DNA from: Bifidobacterium tibiigranuli
Lineage (GTDB): Bacteria; Actinomycetota; Actinomycetes; Actinomycetales; Bifidobacteriaceae
Direction: 5' to 3'
DNA: 64,000 nt
NCBI RefSeq assembly: GCF_009371885.1
Contig: NZ_QLZA01000008.1
Location: 1 to 64,000, forward strand
Shown: positions 19,736 to 27,643 of the stretch, piece by piece
How positions within the stretch are numbered: position 1 is the stretch's first letter
Layout of the letters: the number at the start of each line of letters is the position of its first letter
The notes under the pieces: model-generated
What the model was told of the DNA's origin: nothing
The model's input: only the letters and a program-made list of their open reading frames with translations
Databases searched by the model: none
Program-made: the position numbers and the translations under genes

Positions 19736-20509
19736 CTACTGCCCGTTCCATTTCGTCGTCGCATAGTATGCAGCGCCGACGATGCCGGCGGCATTGCGCA
19801 GCTTGGCCGGAACGATAGGGGTCTTGATGTCGACATAGGGCAGGAACTTCTCGCTCACACGGCTCACGCCGCCGCCGACGACGAAGAGATCCGGACTCAG
19901 ATACGTTTCCAGCAGACCGTAGTATTTGGTCAGCCGCTTCGCCCACTTCTTATAGCCCAAATCCTCCCGCTCGCGCACAGCAGAGGACGCCCACTTCTCG
20001 GCGTCGCCCTTACCCTTGGGCAGCTCGATATGGCCCAGCTCGCTATTGGGGATGAGCACGCCGTTGTAGATCAGCGCGGTGCCAATGCCCGTGCCCAGCG
20101 TGGTGGCGATCACGAAGCCGTTCTGTCCTTTCGCCGCGCCGAACTGCTGCTCGGCCAGGCCTGCGGCATCAGCGTCGTTGACCACGGTGACCGGTCGGCC
20201 GCACGCCTGAGAGAATACTTCGGTGACGTCCACGCCAATCCACGACTGGTCGAGGTTGGCCATGAAATCGAGCTTGCGCCCGGGCTTGATCGGCGCAGGG
20301 AAAGCGATGCCCACCGGGGTATCTTCGGGTACCTCGAAATGATCAAGCTGCTGGCGCACGATCTGCGCCACCGAATCCGGCGTGGAGACCTCGGGCGTAA
20401 GAATCTTCAGACGCGGTTCGGCGAACTGGCCCTGTTCCAGATCAACCGGCGCGGCCTTGATGCCCGAGCCTCCGATATCGACGCCAAACGCCTGTGCTGT
20501 TTCTATCAT
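19736..20509 (-). CDS. ppgK: Polyphosphate glucokinase (ROK family)
   Basis: A 257-aa kinase phosphorylating glucose to glucose-6-phosphate with polyphosphate or ATP. The N-terminal phosphate loop is FGVDIGGSGIKAA, then AFPAPI, the catalytic-site region VVNDADAAGLAEQ (Asp general base) and TTLGTGIGTALIYNG. The sequence ELGHIELPKGKGDAEKWASS is characteristic of actinobacterial PPGKs. The C-terminal segment DLFVVGGGVS fits the ROK fold. Length matches the family (about 250-270). In bifidobacteria it would feed free glucose to the fructose-6-phosphate shunt. A LacI-type dyad lies upstream at 20615-20630. Confidence 0.92.
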   Translation of the reverse strand: MIETAQAFGVDIGGSGIKAAPVDLEQGQFAEPRLKILTPEVSTPDSVAQIVRQQLDHFEVPEDTPVGIAFPAPIKPGRKLDFMANLDQSWIGVDVTEVFSQACGRPVTVVNDADAAGLAEQQFGAAKGQNGFVIATTLGTGIGTALIYNGVLIPNSELGHIELPKGKGDAEKWASSAVREREDLGYKKWAKRLTKYYGLLETYLSPDLFVVGGGVSRVSEKFLPYVDIKTPIVPAKLRNAAGIVGAAYYATTKWNGQ

Positions 20510-20567
20510 CTCTTACCTCTCTGTAGGATGGCAACTTCATTGCTGATATCCGTGATTCTAGCGCGCT

Positions 20568-20595
20568 CTGCACCCGACACGCTGCACCCGACACG
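20568..20595. repeat. 14-bp tandem duplication upstream of ppgK
   Basis: CTGCACCCGACACG is present twice in direct succession (20568-20581 and 20582-20595), in the ppgK upstream region, and is followed by CTGCC. It may be a duplicated binding site or slippage product. Confidence 0.6.
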
Positions 20596-20614
20596 CTGCC
20601 AATATCTGAAAAAC

Positions 20615-20630
20615 AAGCTAACGTTTGCAT
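20615..20630. promoter_or_regulatory. Possible LacI-family operator
   Basis: AAGCTAACGTTTGCAT is a near-palindrome around AACGTT (6 of 8 half-site positions match), the form used by LacI-type sugar regulators. It lies between the divergent ppgK and nitroreductase genes. Support is by pattern and context only. Confidence 0.35.
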
Positions 20631-20745
20631 CCATGCTCGCATAGGACCGCAGAACAGCGCGAAAACTGACACGCAGGAGGCTTCGTTCGCTCTTCGGCGG
20701 CGTTTCCTAGATGCCATGCATGCCGATCTGCGCCATAATCAAAGT

Positions 20746-21525
20746 ATGTCGTACACCCAGCTCATTGACGCCATCAACATCCGTTCAGCCGTCCGTCGCT
20801 ATGACCCCGCCCCCATCGACGAAGACATGGCCCGCCAGCTCGACATGGCCCTTGATGCCGTGAACACGTTGTCAGGTCTGCATCTGCAGCTCATCCGCAA
20901 CGAGCGACAGGCCTTCGGCCCGGCCGTCGATTCCGGGCGCTTCGCGAATGTCGCGAACTATCTGGCCATCGTGGGGCCGCGCGGCGACAACGAATCCAGA
21001 GAGAAGGCCGGATTCTACGGCGAGCGCATCATACTCACCGCCGTGCAACGCTCGTTGGGCGCCTGCTGGGTGGCCGCCAGCATAGACCGCGAGCAGGTGG
21101 AGCGCCATTGCAGCATCGATAGCGGCGAAGAGCTCTACCTCGTGGCGGCCATCGGATATCCCGAGCATCACGAGGACTATGCGCAGCGCAGCTACGAGGA
21201 CGTTGTGCAGGTGCAGAGCACGCATCGCACAAGCAAATCCTTCGAGGAATTCACCCGCTCGATGAACGACGAGGATCGCCGCCTTGCACCCGCGTGGTTC
21301 ACCGCAGGCGTCGAAGCCGCGATGAAGGCCCCGAGCGCCAGGAATCTGCAGCCGGCATGGTTCTCCTACAACGCCGAAGACGGCACGGCCGCCGCGCATA
21401 TCGATTATCAGGCGCAGGACAACCACGCCTTCAACGACCTAGGGATAGCCAAGCTCCATTTCCAGATTGGAGCCGGCTCCGGCAGCTGGACCTGGGGCGA
21501 CGGCGGCCTGTTCACACGGCAGTAG
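20746..21525 (+). CDS. Nitroreductase-family protein (TM1586-like)
   Basis: A 259-aa FMN-dependent oxidoreductase-fold protein. The N-terminus has AINIRSAVRRYDPAPIDED, the usual FMN-phosphate Arg-Ser-x-Arg-x-(F/Y) motif. Two half-domains are seen, with the second starting near FTAGVEAAMKAPSARNLQPAW. This is the pseudo-dimeric single-chain arrangement of the TM1586 nitroreductase group. The start at 20746 (MSYTQLID) is preferred over 20716 because homology-like sequence begins there; the ribosome site is weak either way. It neighbours the FMN/riboflavin uptake genes, which fits a flavin enzyme, but they have their own promoter. Confidence 0.8.
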   Translation: MSYTQLIDAINIRSAVRRYDPAPIDEDMARQLDMALDAVNTLSGLHLQLIRNERQAFGPAVDSGRFANVANYLAIVGPRGDNESREKAGFYGERIILTAVQRSLGACWVAASIDREQVERHCSIDSGEELYLVAAIGYPEHHEDYAQRSYEDVVQVQSTHRTSKSFEEFTRSMNDEDRRLAPAWFTAGVEAAMKAPSARNLQPAWFSYNAEDGTAAAHIDYQAQDNHAFNDLGIAKLHFQIGAGSGSWTWGDGGLFTRQ

Positions 21526-21637
21526 GCCTGAAACCTGCCGCACTGCGTCCACCCGCCGCCTCATCTGTCTCAATTTATTTCATTTGTCTCCATCCCCACT
21601 CATCTCACCCGCTCTCATCCGCCTGAAGAGATACCTC

Positions 21638-21666
21638 TTGCATGACGCCCCGGCGAGGGGTATAAA
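21638..21666 (+). promoter_or_regulatory. Promoter of the riboflavin uptake unit
   Basis: TTGCAT (21638-21643) and TATAAA (21661-21666) are separated by exactly 17 bp, immediately upstream of the FMN riboswitch. This gives transcript initiation a few bases before the aptamer. Confidence 0.6.
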
Positions 21667-21674
21667 GGGACTCG

Positions 21675-21833
21675 CAAGTTTCAGGGAAGGTGAAAATCCT
21701 TACTGGCGGTAACTTCCATTCCGGCGCCATCATGGCGGCCATAACGGTGAAGAAGAAGCCCGCGACCCGCGTCAAGCGGCTGATCCGGTGGGAATCCGGG
21801 GCCAACGGTTACAGTCCGGATGGAAGAAACGAG
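21675..21833 (+). ncRNA. FMN riboswitch (RFN element)
   Basis: It shows the conserved RFN sections in order: an opening P1 strand GTTTC (21678-21682), AGGGAAGGTGAAAATCC, TACTGGCGGTAA, the central GCC/GCG stems, GATCCGGTGGGAATCCGGGG, CCAACGGTTACAGTCCGGAT, and the closing strand GAAAC (21826-21830). The FMN-bound form is expected to lower expression of the downstream riboflavin transporter. P1 ends about 4 nt before the GAGG ribosome site of ribU, and no intrinsic terminator is seen in between, so control of translation initiation is likely. An open frame through the element is incidental. Confidence 0.95.
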
Positions 21834-21839
21834 GCTCAT

Positions 21840-22493
21840 ATGAGCGACCTTTCGCATGCCGGAAATACCCCGGCGTCATCACCGATTTCAACTTCGACGG
21901 ACCCTGCAGGTGCTGACCCCGCAGCGCAGTCGACGGCCGCGCGCAATGCGCATGACACCGGAGTCGCCGACTCCGGCCGCTGGTCAACCAGGCGCATCGC
22001 GATCTACGCGCTGTTCGTCGCGCTGGCCATGGCCACGAGTTTCGTCGAATTCCCGATTATTCCCGGGGTTCCGTGGCTCAAATACGACCCTTCGGGCATC
22101 GTCTGCCTCATCGCCGGCTTCGCCTTCGGCCCCTCGGCCGCAGCCATCGTCAGCGTGCTGGGCTTCACCCCTCATCTGCTGATGGACCCGTGGGGCACGC
22201 TTATGGCGGTGCTGGTTTCCCTGGCGCTGAGTGTACCGGCCGCGCTGGTCTACAAGTACCGCCGCAGCCAAGGCGGTGCTATCGTAGGCATTCTGCTCGG
22301 AGCGCTGTGCGCGCTGGCCGTTGCGATTCTGGGCAATCTGGTCGTCACGCCGATTTACGCGCATATGAGCATCGCGCAAGTCGCCGCGCTGATCGTGCCG
22401 GTGCTGCTGCCGTTCAATCTCATCAAGTTCGCAATCGATGGCGTTGTCACATATCTGATCTACAAGCCCGTCTCGAACCTACTGCATCGCTGA
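21840..22493 (+). CDS. ribU: ECF riboflavin transporter S component RibU
   Basis: A 217-aa membrane substrate-binding subunit of an energy-coupling-factor importer. After a hydrophilic N-terminus of about 45 residues come about five to six helices: RIAIYALFVALAMATSFVEF, then PSGIVCLIAGFAFGPSAAAIVSVLGFTPH, and three more. The motif FP..PGVPWLKYDPSG is diagnostic of the RibU/ThiT-type S proteins for riboflavin. The start at 21840 follows GAGG; longer frames run back into the riboswitch. It is controlled by the FMN riboswitch and followed 7 bp later by the fused energising module. It imports riboflavin (vitamin B2). Confidence 0.92.
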   Translation: MSDLSHAGNTPASSPISTSTDPAGADPAAQSTAARNAHDTGVADSGRWSTRRIAIYALFVALAMATSFVEFPIIPGVPWLKYDPSGIVCLIAGFAFGPSAAAIVSVLGFTPHLLMDPWGTLMAVLVSLALSVPAALVYKYRRSQGGAIVGILLGALCALAVAILGNLVVTPIYAHMSIAQVAALIVPVLLPFNLIKFAIDGVVTYLIYKPVSNLLHR

Positions 22494-22500
22494 GCGCCGC

Positions 22501-25053
22501 ATGACGAATGTGATTGCACAGCCGCGGCCCATGCGGGCTGCCACGGCGTTATCGGATGCTGCGCTATCATCAGCGGCAGTAGCAGCATGCGATGCTGGAT
22601 TGTCCGGACGCGCCGAGTCTGCGATATCCACTAAGCCGTTGGCACCCGCCGAGTCATTGATACTCGGGGAGTCGTTGATATCTACAAAACCGCTGATATC
22701 CACTGACTCGCTGCCGAACCCGACATTGCACGCCGTGCAGCTGAACGGCGTGCGCTTCAGCTACGACCGTGGCAAGGCCTGGGCGTTGGACGGCATCGAT
22801 CTGACGATTCGGCCCGGCGAGCGCATCTGCCTGACCGGGCCGAATGGCTCGGGCAAATCGACCCTGTCTCGCATCATCGCCGGGCTGGTCGCGCCTGACT
22901 GCGGCACCGTGCAATTACTAGGGCATCAGGTGTTCGACGGAGCGCAGCCCGACCCGCAGGCGTACCGAAAGGCCCGCCACGGCATCGGCGCGGTGTTCCA
23001 GAATCCTGAGGACCAGATTGTCACCACCGTGGTCGAGGACGATGTCGCGTTCGGTCCGGAGAACCTCGGCCTGCCGCATCCTGTCATCGCCCAGCGTCTC
23101 GACGCGGCGCTGGGGGCTGTGGATATGGCCGCATACCGCCACGGCGATCCCGCGCATATGAGCGGCGGCCAGCAGCAGCGCATTGCCATCGCTGGAACGC
23201 TGGCAATGGCCCCGTCCATGATCGTGCTCGACGAACCCACCGCGATGCTCGATTCCCTGGCGCAAGCCGAGGTCATGGGCATACTCGATGCTTTGCAGGC
23301 GCGCGGTACCACCATCGTGCACGTCACGCATCGCAGCGGCGAAACCGCGCACGCCGACCGCGTCATTCGCATGGAGCATGGCCGCATCGTTGCTGATACG
23401 ACGATTGCGTATGCAACGGTTACTGATGCGAAGGCTACTGATACGACCATTACGCAGCCCGCCGCCGGCGCCAAACCCGATGTCACCCATGTCACCGCCA
23501 CCACAGCCGCCAACCGCGACTGTGCCTCCAACGACTCGCACAGCACCGCATGGCACGGCATGACGGCCGATTGGCAGGCCCACGTCGACCGTCCTGCCAT
23601 CGAGGTGAGCCATGTCTCGATGCGCTATGCGAATGCCAGCAATGCAGCTCTCGACGACTTGTCGCTGACCATCGAACCCGGCGAAACGGTAGCCATCATG
23701 GGCCGCAACGGCTCAGGCAAGACGACGCTCGCCCGGCTGCTGGCCGCATTGGAGAAGCCGAGCGCCGGCACAATCCGCATCGCCGGCATCGACCCGGCCA
23801 CACGGTCAAGACGCGCCCGCAAGGAGCTGCGCCGTCAGGTGGGGCTGGTGATGCAGCGACCCGAACGTCAGCTGTTCGCCGAAACCGTGGCCGAGGACAT
23901 CGCCTATGGCCCCTCGAATCAGCATCTTGCGCCAGCCGAGGTCGCCAGCCGTGTGCAGGATGCCATGACGCTGCTGCACATCAGCCATCTCGCGCAGCGC
24001 TCCCCCGCCAGCCTCTCCGGAGGTCAGCAACGCCTGGCCGCCATCGCCGGGGTCATCGCATGCCAGCCCGGCATCCTCATCATGGACGAGCCGACAGCCA
24101 GCCTCGACGCCGCAGCCAGCGCGCGCATTCACGAGCTGGTGCGCGCGCTGCATGATCGCGGCGTGACGATCGTCATGATCACCCACTCGCCTGAGGAGGC
24201 GCAGACCCTGGCGAGCCGCATCATCACGCTTCCGGAGCATGCGGCCACACCGCTTTCGGTCGTCGAAGAAGGTGAGCAGGGCGAGGCCCGACCGGCATCA
24301 TTCGTGGCCAGTCTCGACCCGCGGGTGAAGATGGTGGCTTTTCTGGCCCTCATGTTTACGGCGTTCATGATTCACACGCCCGTGCAGTTGGCGCTGAGCG
24401 CGGCGCTGGTGGCCGGCATCGTCGCAGCGGCACGCATCAGCCCGCTGCGTCTGCTCGCCTCGATTCATATGTTCCTGGCTCTATTCGTGATGATGGGACT
24501 GCTCAACGTGTTCTTCGTACGCACGGGAGCCACGCTGTTCACCATCGCGTCCGTGCCTATCACCACGGATGGCCTGAGCGTCGCGATGCTGTACATATGC
24601 CGTTTTGCGCTGGTGGTCATCCTCGGCGCGGTACTGCTCGAAACCACGACCCCCACCGCGCTGGCCGACGGCTTCGGCTCGCTGCTCTCCCCGCTGCATC
24701 GCGTCATGCACACGCAGGAGCTGGCGCTGGTGATGAGCCTGGCGCTGCGCTTCCTGCCGATTCTAGGGCGTGAGACGCGCGCCATCATGGACGCGCAGTC
24801 GGCGCGCGGCGGCAGCATCGAAACCGGCTCCCCCGCCCGGAGAATCAAGGCGATGAGCGCAATCATCGTCCCCGTGTTCGCCGGCACGCTGCGTCACGCC
24901 GACAATCTGAGCCTCGCCCTCGACGCCCGCTGCTACGAGGAGGGCGCGCGCCGGACCCATTGGCGGCTGATGCGCGTCAGGACTCGCGATATCGCATTCG
25001 GCGTGCTTGCGGCGGTCTACATCGTGGCCCTCATCGTGCTGGGGCTGATGTAA
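22501..25053 (+). CDS. ECF transporter single-chain module EcfA-EcfA'-EcfT
   Basis: An 850-aa fusion of the whole energising module. Residues about 1-75 are low-complexity with STKPL-type repeats. ATPase 1 (about 76-285) has Walker A GPNGSGKST at 113-121, MSGGQQQR and IVLDEPTAM. A linker (about 285-370) follows. ATPase 2 (about 372-590) has GRNGSGKTT, LSGGQQRLA and ILIMDEPTASLD. EcfT (about 605-850) has about five helices and the coupling motifs AQSARGG and ALDARCYEEG; the second is ARC rather than the usual ARG. Domain order and the neighbouring ribU indicate a riboflavin-specific or shared ECF system. Fusion of A, A' and T in one chain is uncommon in ECF systems. Confidence 0.9.
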   Translation: MTNVIAQPRPMRAATALSDAALSSAAVAACDAGLSGRAESAISTKPLAPAESLILGESLISTKPLISTDSLPNPTLHAVQLNGVRFSYDRGKAWALDGIDLTIRPGERICLTGPNGSGKSTLSRIIAGLVAPDCGTVQLLGHQVFDGAQPDPQAYRKARHGIGAVFQNPEDQIVTTVVEDDVAFGPENLGLPHPVIAQRLDAALGAVDMAAYRHGDPAHMSGGQQQRIAIAGTLAMAPSMIVLDEPTAMLDSLAQAEVMGILDALQARGTTIVHVTHRSGETAHADRVIRMEHGRIVADTTIAYATVTDAKATDTTITQPAAGAKPDVTHVTATTAANRDCASNDSHSTAWHGMTADWQAHVDRPAIEVSHVSMRYANASNAALDDLSLTIEPGETVAIMGRNGSGKTTLARLLAALEKPSAGTIRIAGIDPATRSRRARKELRRQVGLVMQRPERQLFAETVAEDIAYGPSNQHLAPAEVASRVQDAMTLLHISHLAQRSPASLSGGQQRLAAIAGVIACQPGILIMDEPTASLDAAASARIHELVRALHDRGVTIVMITHSPEEAQTLASRIITLPEHAATPLSVVEEGEQGEARPASFVASLDPRVKMVAFLALMFTAFMIHTPVQLALSAALVAGIVAAARISPLRLLASIHMFLALFVMMGLLNVFFVRTGATLFTIASVPITTDGLSVAMLYICRFALVVILGAVLLETTTPTALADGFGSLLSPLHRVMHTQELALVMSLALRFLPILGRETRAIMDAQSARGGSIETGSPARRIKAMSAIIVPVFAGTLRHADNLSLALDARCYEEGARRTHWRLMRVRTRDIAFGVLAAVYIVALIVLGLM

Positions 25054-25222
25054 CTGCTGCGATCGGTATCGTTGCGCGCAATTTTCCGTTAGTTTCCACC
25101 ATTTTTCGCAGCTTTCCGCACGCCGCTTGCACGCTGCGCCTGCGTGTCGCCGCAGGTGCAGCAACGCCATATGCAGGTGATACAGTAAACGAAAACCTCG
25201 CGACTTTCGAAGGAGATTGACT
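25054..25222. other. Intergenic region before the amidohydrolase
   Basis: Holds the presumed promoter of the amidohydrolase (a TACAGT-like -10 near 25181) and the AGGAG ribosome site at 25211-25215. No terminator hairpin with a T-tract is evident after the ECF module. Confidence 0.3.
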
Positions 25223-26569
25223 ATGGCGATACGCAAGCGAACAACCACTGTCGAACCGTTCGCCCTTGAGCATACGAACATCGTCACCGGCGATGAGGAT
25301 GGCCGTACGCTCACGGACATGACGATTGTCATTGACGAGGGCGGGCGCATTTCGCAGGTCATGCCCAGCGCGCAAATCGGCGTGCCGCAGGGCTACCATC
25401 GTATCGACGCCTCCGAGAAATTCGTGGCCCCAGGGCTTATCAACATGCATGTGCATCTTTTCGCCGATGGCAAGCCCATCAATCCCAAGCAGGCCACGCC
25501 GAAAGGCCAGGCCCTGCTTTCTGCGCTGACCCGCACTCCCGTGGGCCGTTCCTATATCCGCAGGAAAGCCGTATCAGGCATCGATACGCTGCTCAATTCC
25601 GGCGTCACCACGATTCGCACCGTCGGCGACGTGGGATATGTGGCGGTCGGGCTGCGCGACAAGATCGCTGCTGGCAAGATGCTCGGCCCCCGCATCTTCG
25701 CCTCCGGACCGATGCTCGCCTCGCCCGGCGGGCACGGGGCCCCGCTGGTGGCCTTGGAATGCGAGGACGAAGAGTCCGCCCGCACGAATGTGGAAAAGAA
25801 CATCGATCACGGCGTCAACGCCATCAAAATCGCGGCCACTGGCGGCATCACCGATTCGCAGGTGCTTGGCGAGGCGGGAAGCCCGCAGATGGATGTCGAA
25901 AGCATGCGCACGATCTGCGATGCCGCGCACGCCTGCGGACTTCTGGTCGCCGCGCACGCCCAAAGCCCCGAAGGCGTCAAGAACGCGCTGACGGCCGGTG
26001 TGGACACCATTGAACACGGCAGCGCCCTCGACGACGAGCTGATCGCCCTATTCCACGAGAACCCCAACTCGCTTCACGGCTACTCCTCGCTCATTCCCAC
26101 GCTGTCCGCCGGCATGTCGATCAACGCCTTCCCACGCGATGTCTCAGGCATCACCGAAATCCAGTACGAGAATTCCAAGCCTGTGTCCGAAGGCATGCTC
26201 GCCGCTGCACGGCAGGCGCATATGAACGGCATTCGCGTCGGCGTCGGCACTGACACCGGCATGACCTTCGTCACTCAGTACGCCACATGGCGCGAACTGT
26301 ATCTGCTCGCCCATTACGCCGGGTTCACTGCGGCCGAGGCGCTGCACGCCGCGACGCAGGTCAACGCCCAGATTCTGGACATCGGAGACGAGACCGGATC
26401 CATCGAGGTCGGCAAGGCCGCCGATCTGCTGGTGCTCGACGCCGATCCGACGCAGGATCTGCGCACGCTCACCTCGCCGAAGCTCGTGGTCGCCGCAGGA
26501 CGCCCGGTGTGGCGGCCGAAGGTCAAGCGCTTCGACGACATCGACACGATGCTTGACGAGCGTCTCTAG
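25223..26569 (+). CDS. Metal-dependent amidohydrolase (imidazolonepropionase-like)
   Basis: A 448-aa amidohydrolase-superfamily enzyme. Metal site motifs: HMHVHLF (HxH, near residue 76), the bridging Lys in INAIKIAATGG, VAAHAQSPEGV, TIEHGS, and GVGTDTGM with the catalytic Asp. The C-terminal composite domain contains GSIEVGKAADLLVLDADP, a hallmark of the family. The nearest subgroup by pattern is the Xaa-Pro dipeptidase/imidazolonepropionase-like hydrolases; substrate unknown. The start is the ATG with AGGAG 7 nt upstream, not the TTG six bases earlier. Convergent with the hydroxyacid dehydrogenase gene. Confidence 0.88.
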   Translation: MAIRKRTTTVEPFALEHTNIVTGDEDGRTLTDMTIVIDEGGRISQVMPSAQIGVPQGYHRIDASEKFVAPGLINMHVHLFADGKPINPKQATPKGQALLSALTRTPVGRSYIRRKAVSGIDTLLNSGVTTIRTVGDVGYVAVGLRDKIAAGKMLGPRIFASGPMLASPGGHGAPLVALECEDEESARTNVEKNIDHGVNAIKIAATGGITDSQVLGEAGSPQMDVESMRTICDAAHACGLLVAAHAQSPEGVKNALTAGVDTIEHGSALDDELIALFHENPNSLHGYSSLIPTLSAGMSINAFPRDVSGITEIQYENSKPVSEGMLAAARQAHMNGIRVGVGTDTGMTFVTQYATWRELYLLAHYAGFTAAEALHAATQVNAQILDIGDETGSIEVGKAADLLVLDADPTQDLRTLTSPKLVVAAGRPVWRPKVKRFDDIDTMLDERL

Positions 26570-26587
26570 AGACGGTTGCCCTGCTGC

Positions 26588-26633
26588 CCGTTCATCAACC
26601 GTCGTCAACTCAGCGGCGACGGTTGATGAACGG
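26588..26633. terminator. Bidirectional hairpin overlapping a stop codon
   Basis: 17-bp perfect arms 26588-26604 and 26617-26633 with a 12-nt loop, lying between two convergent genes. The right arm covers the last codons of the minus-strand dehydrogenase gene. It can end transcription from both sides; T-tracts are weak. Confidence 0.65.
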
Positions 26634-27605
26634 CTCCCCGGACGCATACCGCCGCACATTTTCGAGCGCGATTGCGATAATAGCCTCGCTCGTCTGCGCG
26701 AGATGATTACCGCCTGCGACATGCGGCGTGACCAGGCAGTGCGGCTCATCCCACAGCGGATCATCCGCAGGCAACGGCTCTGGCTCGGTCACATCGAGCC
26801 CCGCGCCACGAATGCCGCCATCGCGCAGCACATGCAGCAGCGCCTTGGGGTCGATGGCGTCGCCGCGTCCGGCATTAATCACCACGGCGCTGGACTTCAG
26901 CAGGCCAAGCCGACGCGCATCCAGCAGATGATGGGTCTGGGGCGTGGAGGGAACCGCCATCGCCACAACGTCAGCGAGCCGGAGCAGCTCATCAAGATCT
27001 TCGAAGCCATACATCTCATCGATGCCGTCGGCACCCTGATCGGCATTCCTGCGCACACCATAGGTGCGCATACCCACTGATTTCGCCAGTTTGGCGAAGC
27101 ATGAGCCGATATCGCCGGTGCCAATCACCACGGCTGCCCCGCCCTGCGGGCTCAGCACCTCGCCTTCGTCTGCCCAGCGATGTGCCGCCTGGTTGCGCGT
27201 ATACTCCGGAAGCTGCTTCATCAGCGCCCACATCAACGCGAACATATGCTCTGAAACAGTGCGCCCGTAAGCTCCGGTGGCATTGGTGACGGCTACGCGC
27301 TCGGCCAGCACGCCGGGTGCCACGTAGCGGTCGACGCCTGCGCTCGTGGTCTGCAGCCATTCCAGGCGCGGGCATTGCGCGGCGTCGGCGGTCGGCACAT
27401 TGCCGATGATCGCCGTCGTCTCGGGACGCAAGGCGGCAGGAAACTCGGCATGCCATATCATGCTTGCAAGGTCGGCAGGGTCGTTGACGAACTCCTGTCG
27501 GATGCCATTGGCGGCTTGGGAGAATCGCTCGCGCTGCTCGGCGTTCAACGGCAAGGTATTGACGATAAGGCGCGGAGTACTGGAATCATGCTGCATTATG
27601 CTCAT
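26610..27605 (-). CDS. D-isomer-specific 2-hydroxyacid dehydrogenase
   Basis: A 331-aa NAD(P)H-dependent dehydrogenase interconverting 2-oxo and D-2-hydroxy acids. The Rossmann motif VVIGTGDIGSCFAKLAKSVG is near residue 150. Active-site residues are the Arg in VINAGRGDAID, Glu in DVTEPEPLP and His in LVTPHVAGG. Length suits the GhrA/glyoxylate-reductase-like group. The substrate cannot be assigned. The stop codon is within a long hairpin shared with the convergent amidohydrolase. Upstream rarA is on the same strand, 38 bp away. Confidence 0.88.
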   Translation of the reverse strand: MSIMQHDSSTPRLIVNTLPLNAEQRERFSQAANGIRQEFVNDPADLASMIWHAEFPAALRPETTAIIGNVPTADAAQCPRLEWLQTTSAGVDRYVAPGVLAERVAVTNATGAYGRTVSEHMFALMWALMKQLPEYTRNQAAHRWADEGEVLSPQGGAAVVIGTGDIGSCFAKLAKSVGMRTYGVRRNADQGADGIDEMYGFEDLDELLRLADVVAMAVPSTPQTHHLLDARRLGLLKSSAVVINAGRGDAIDPKALLHVLRDGGIRGAGLDVTEPEPLPADDPLWDEPHCLVTPHVAGGNHLAQTSEAIIAIALENVRRYASGEPFINRRR

Positions 27606-27643
27606 AGCTCTAATCTAGGCCATCGTGCTGGCCTTCCGGTTAC

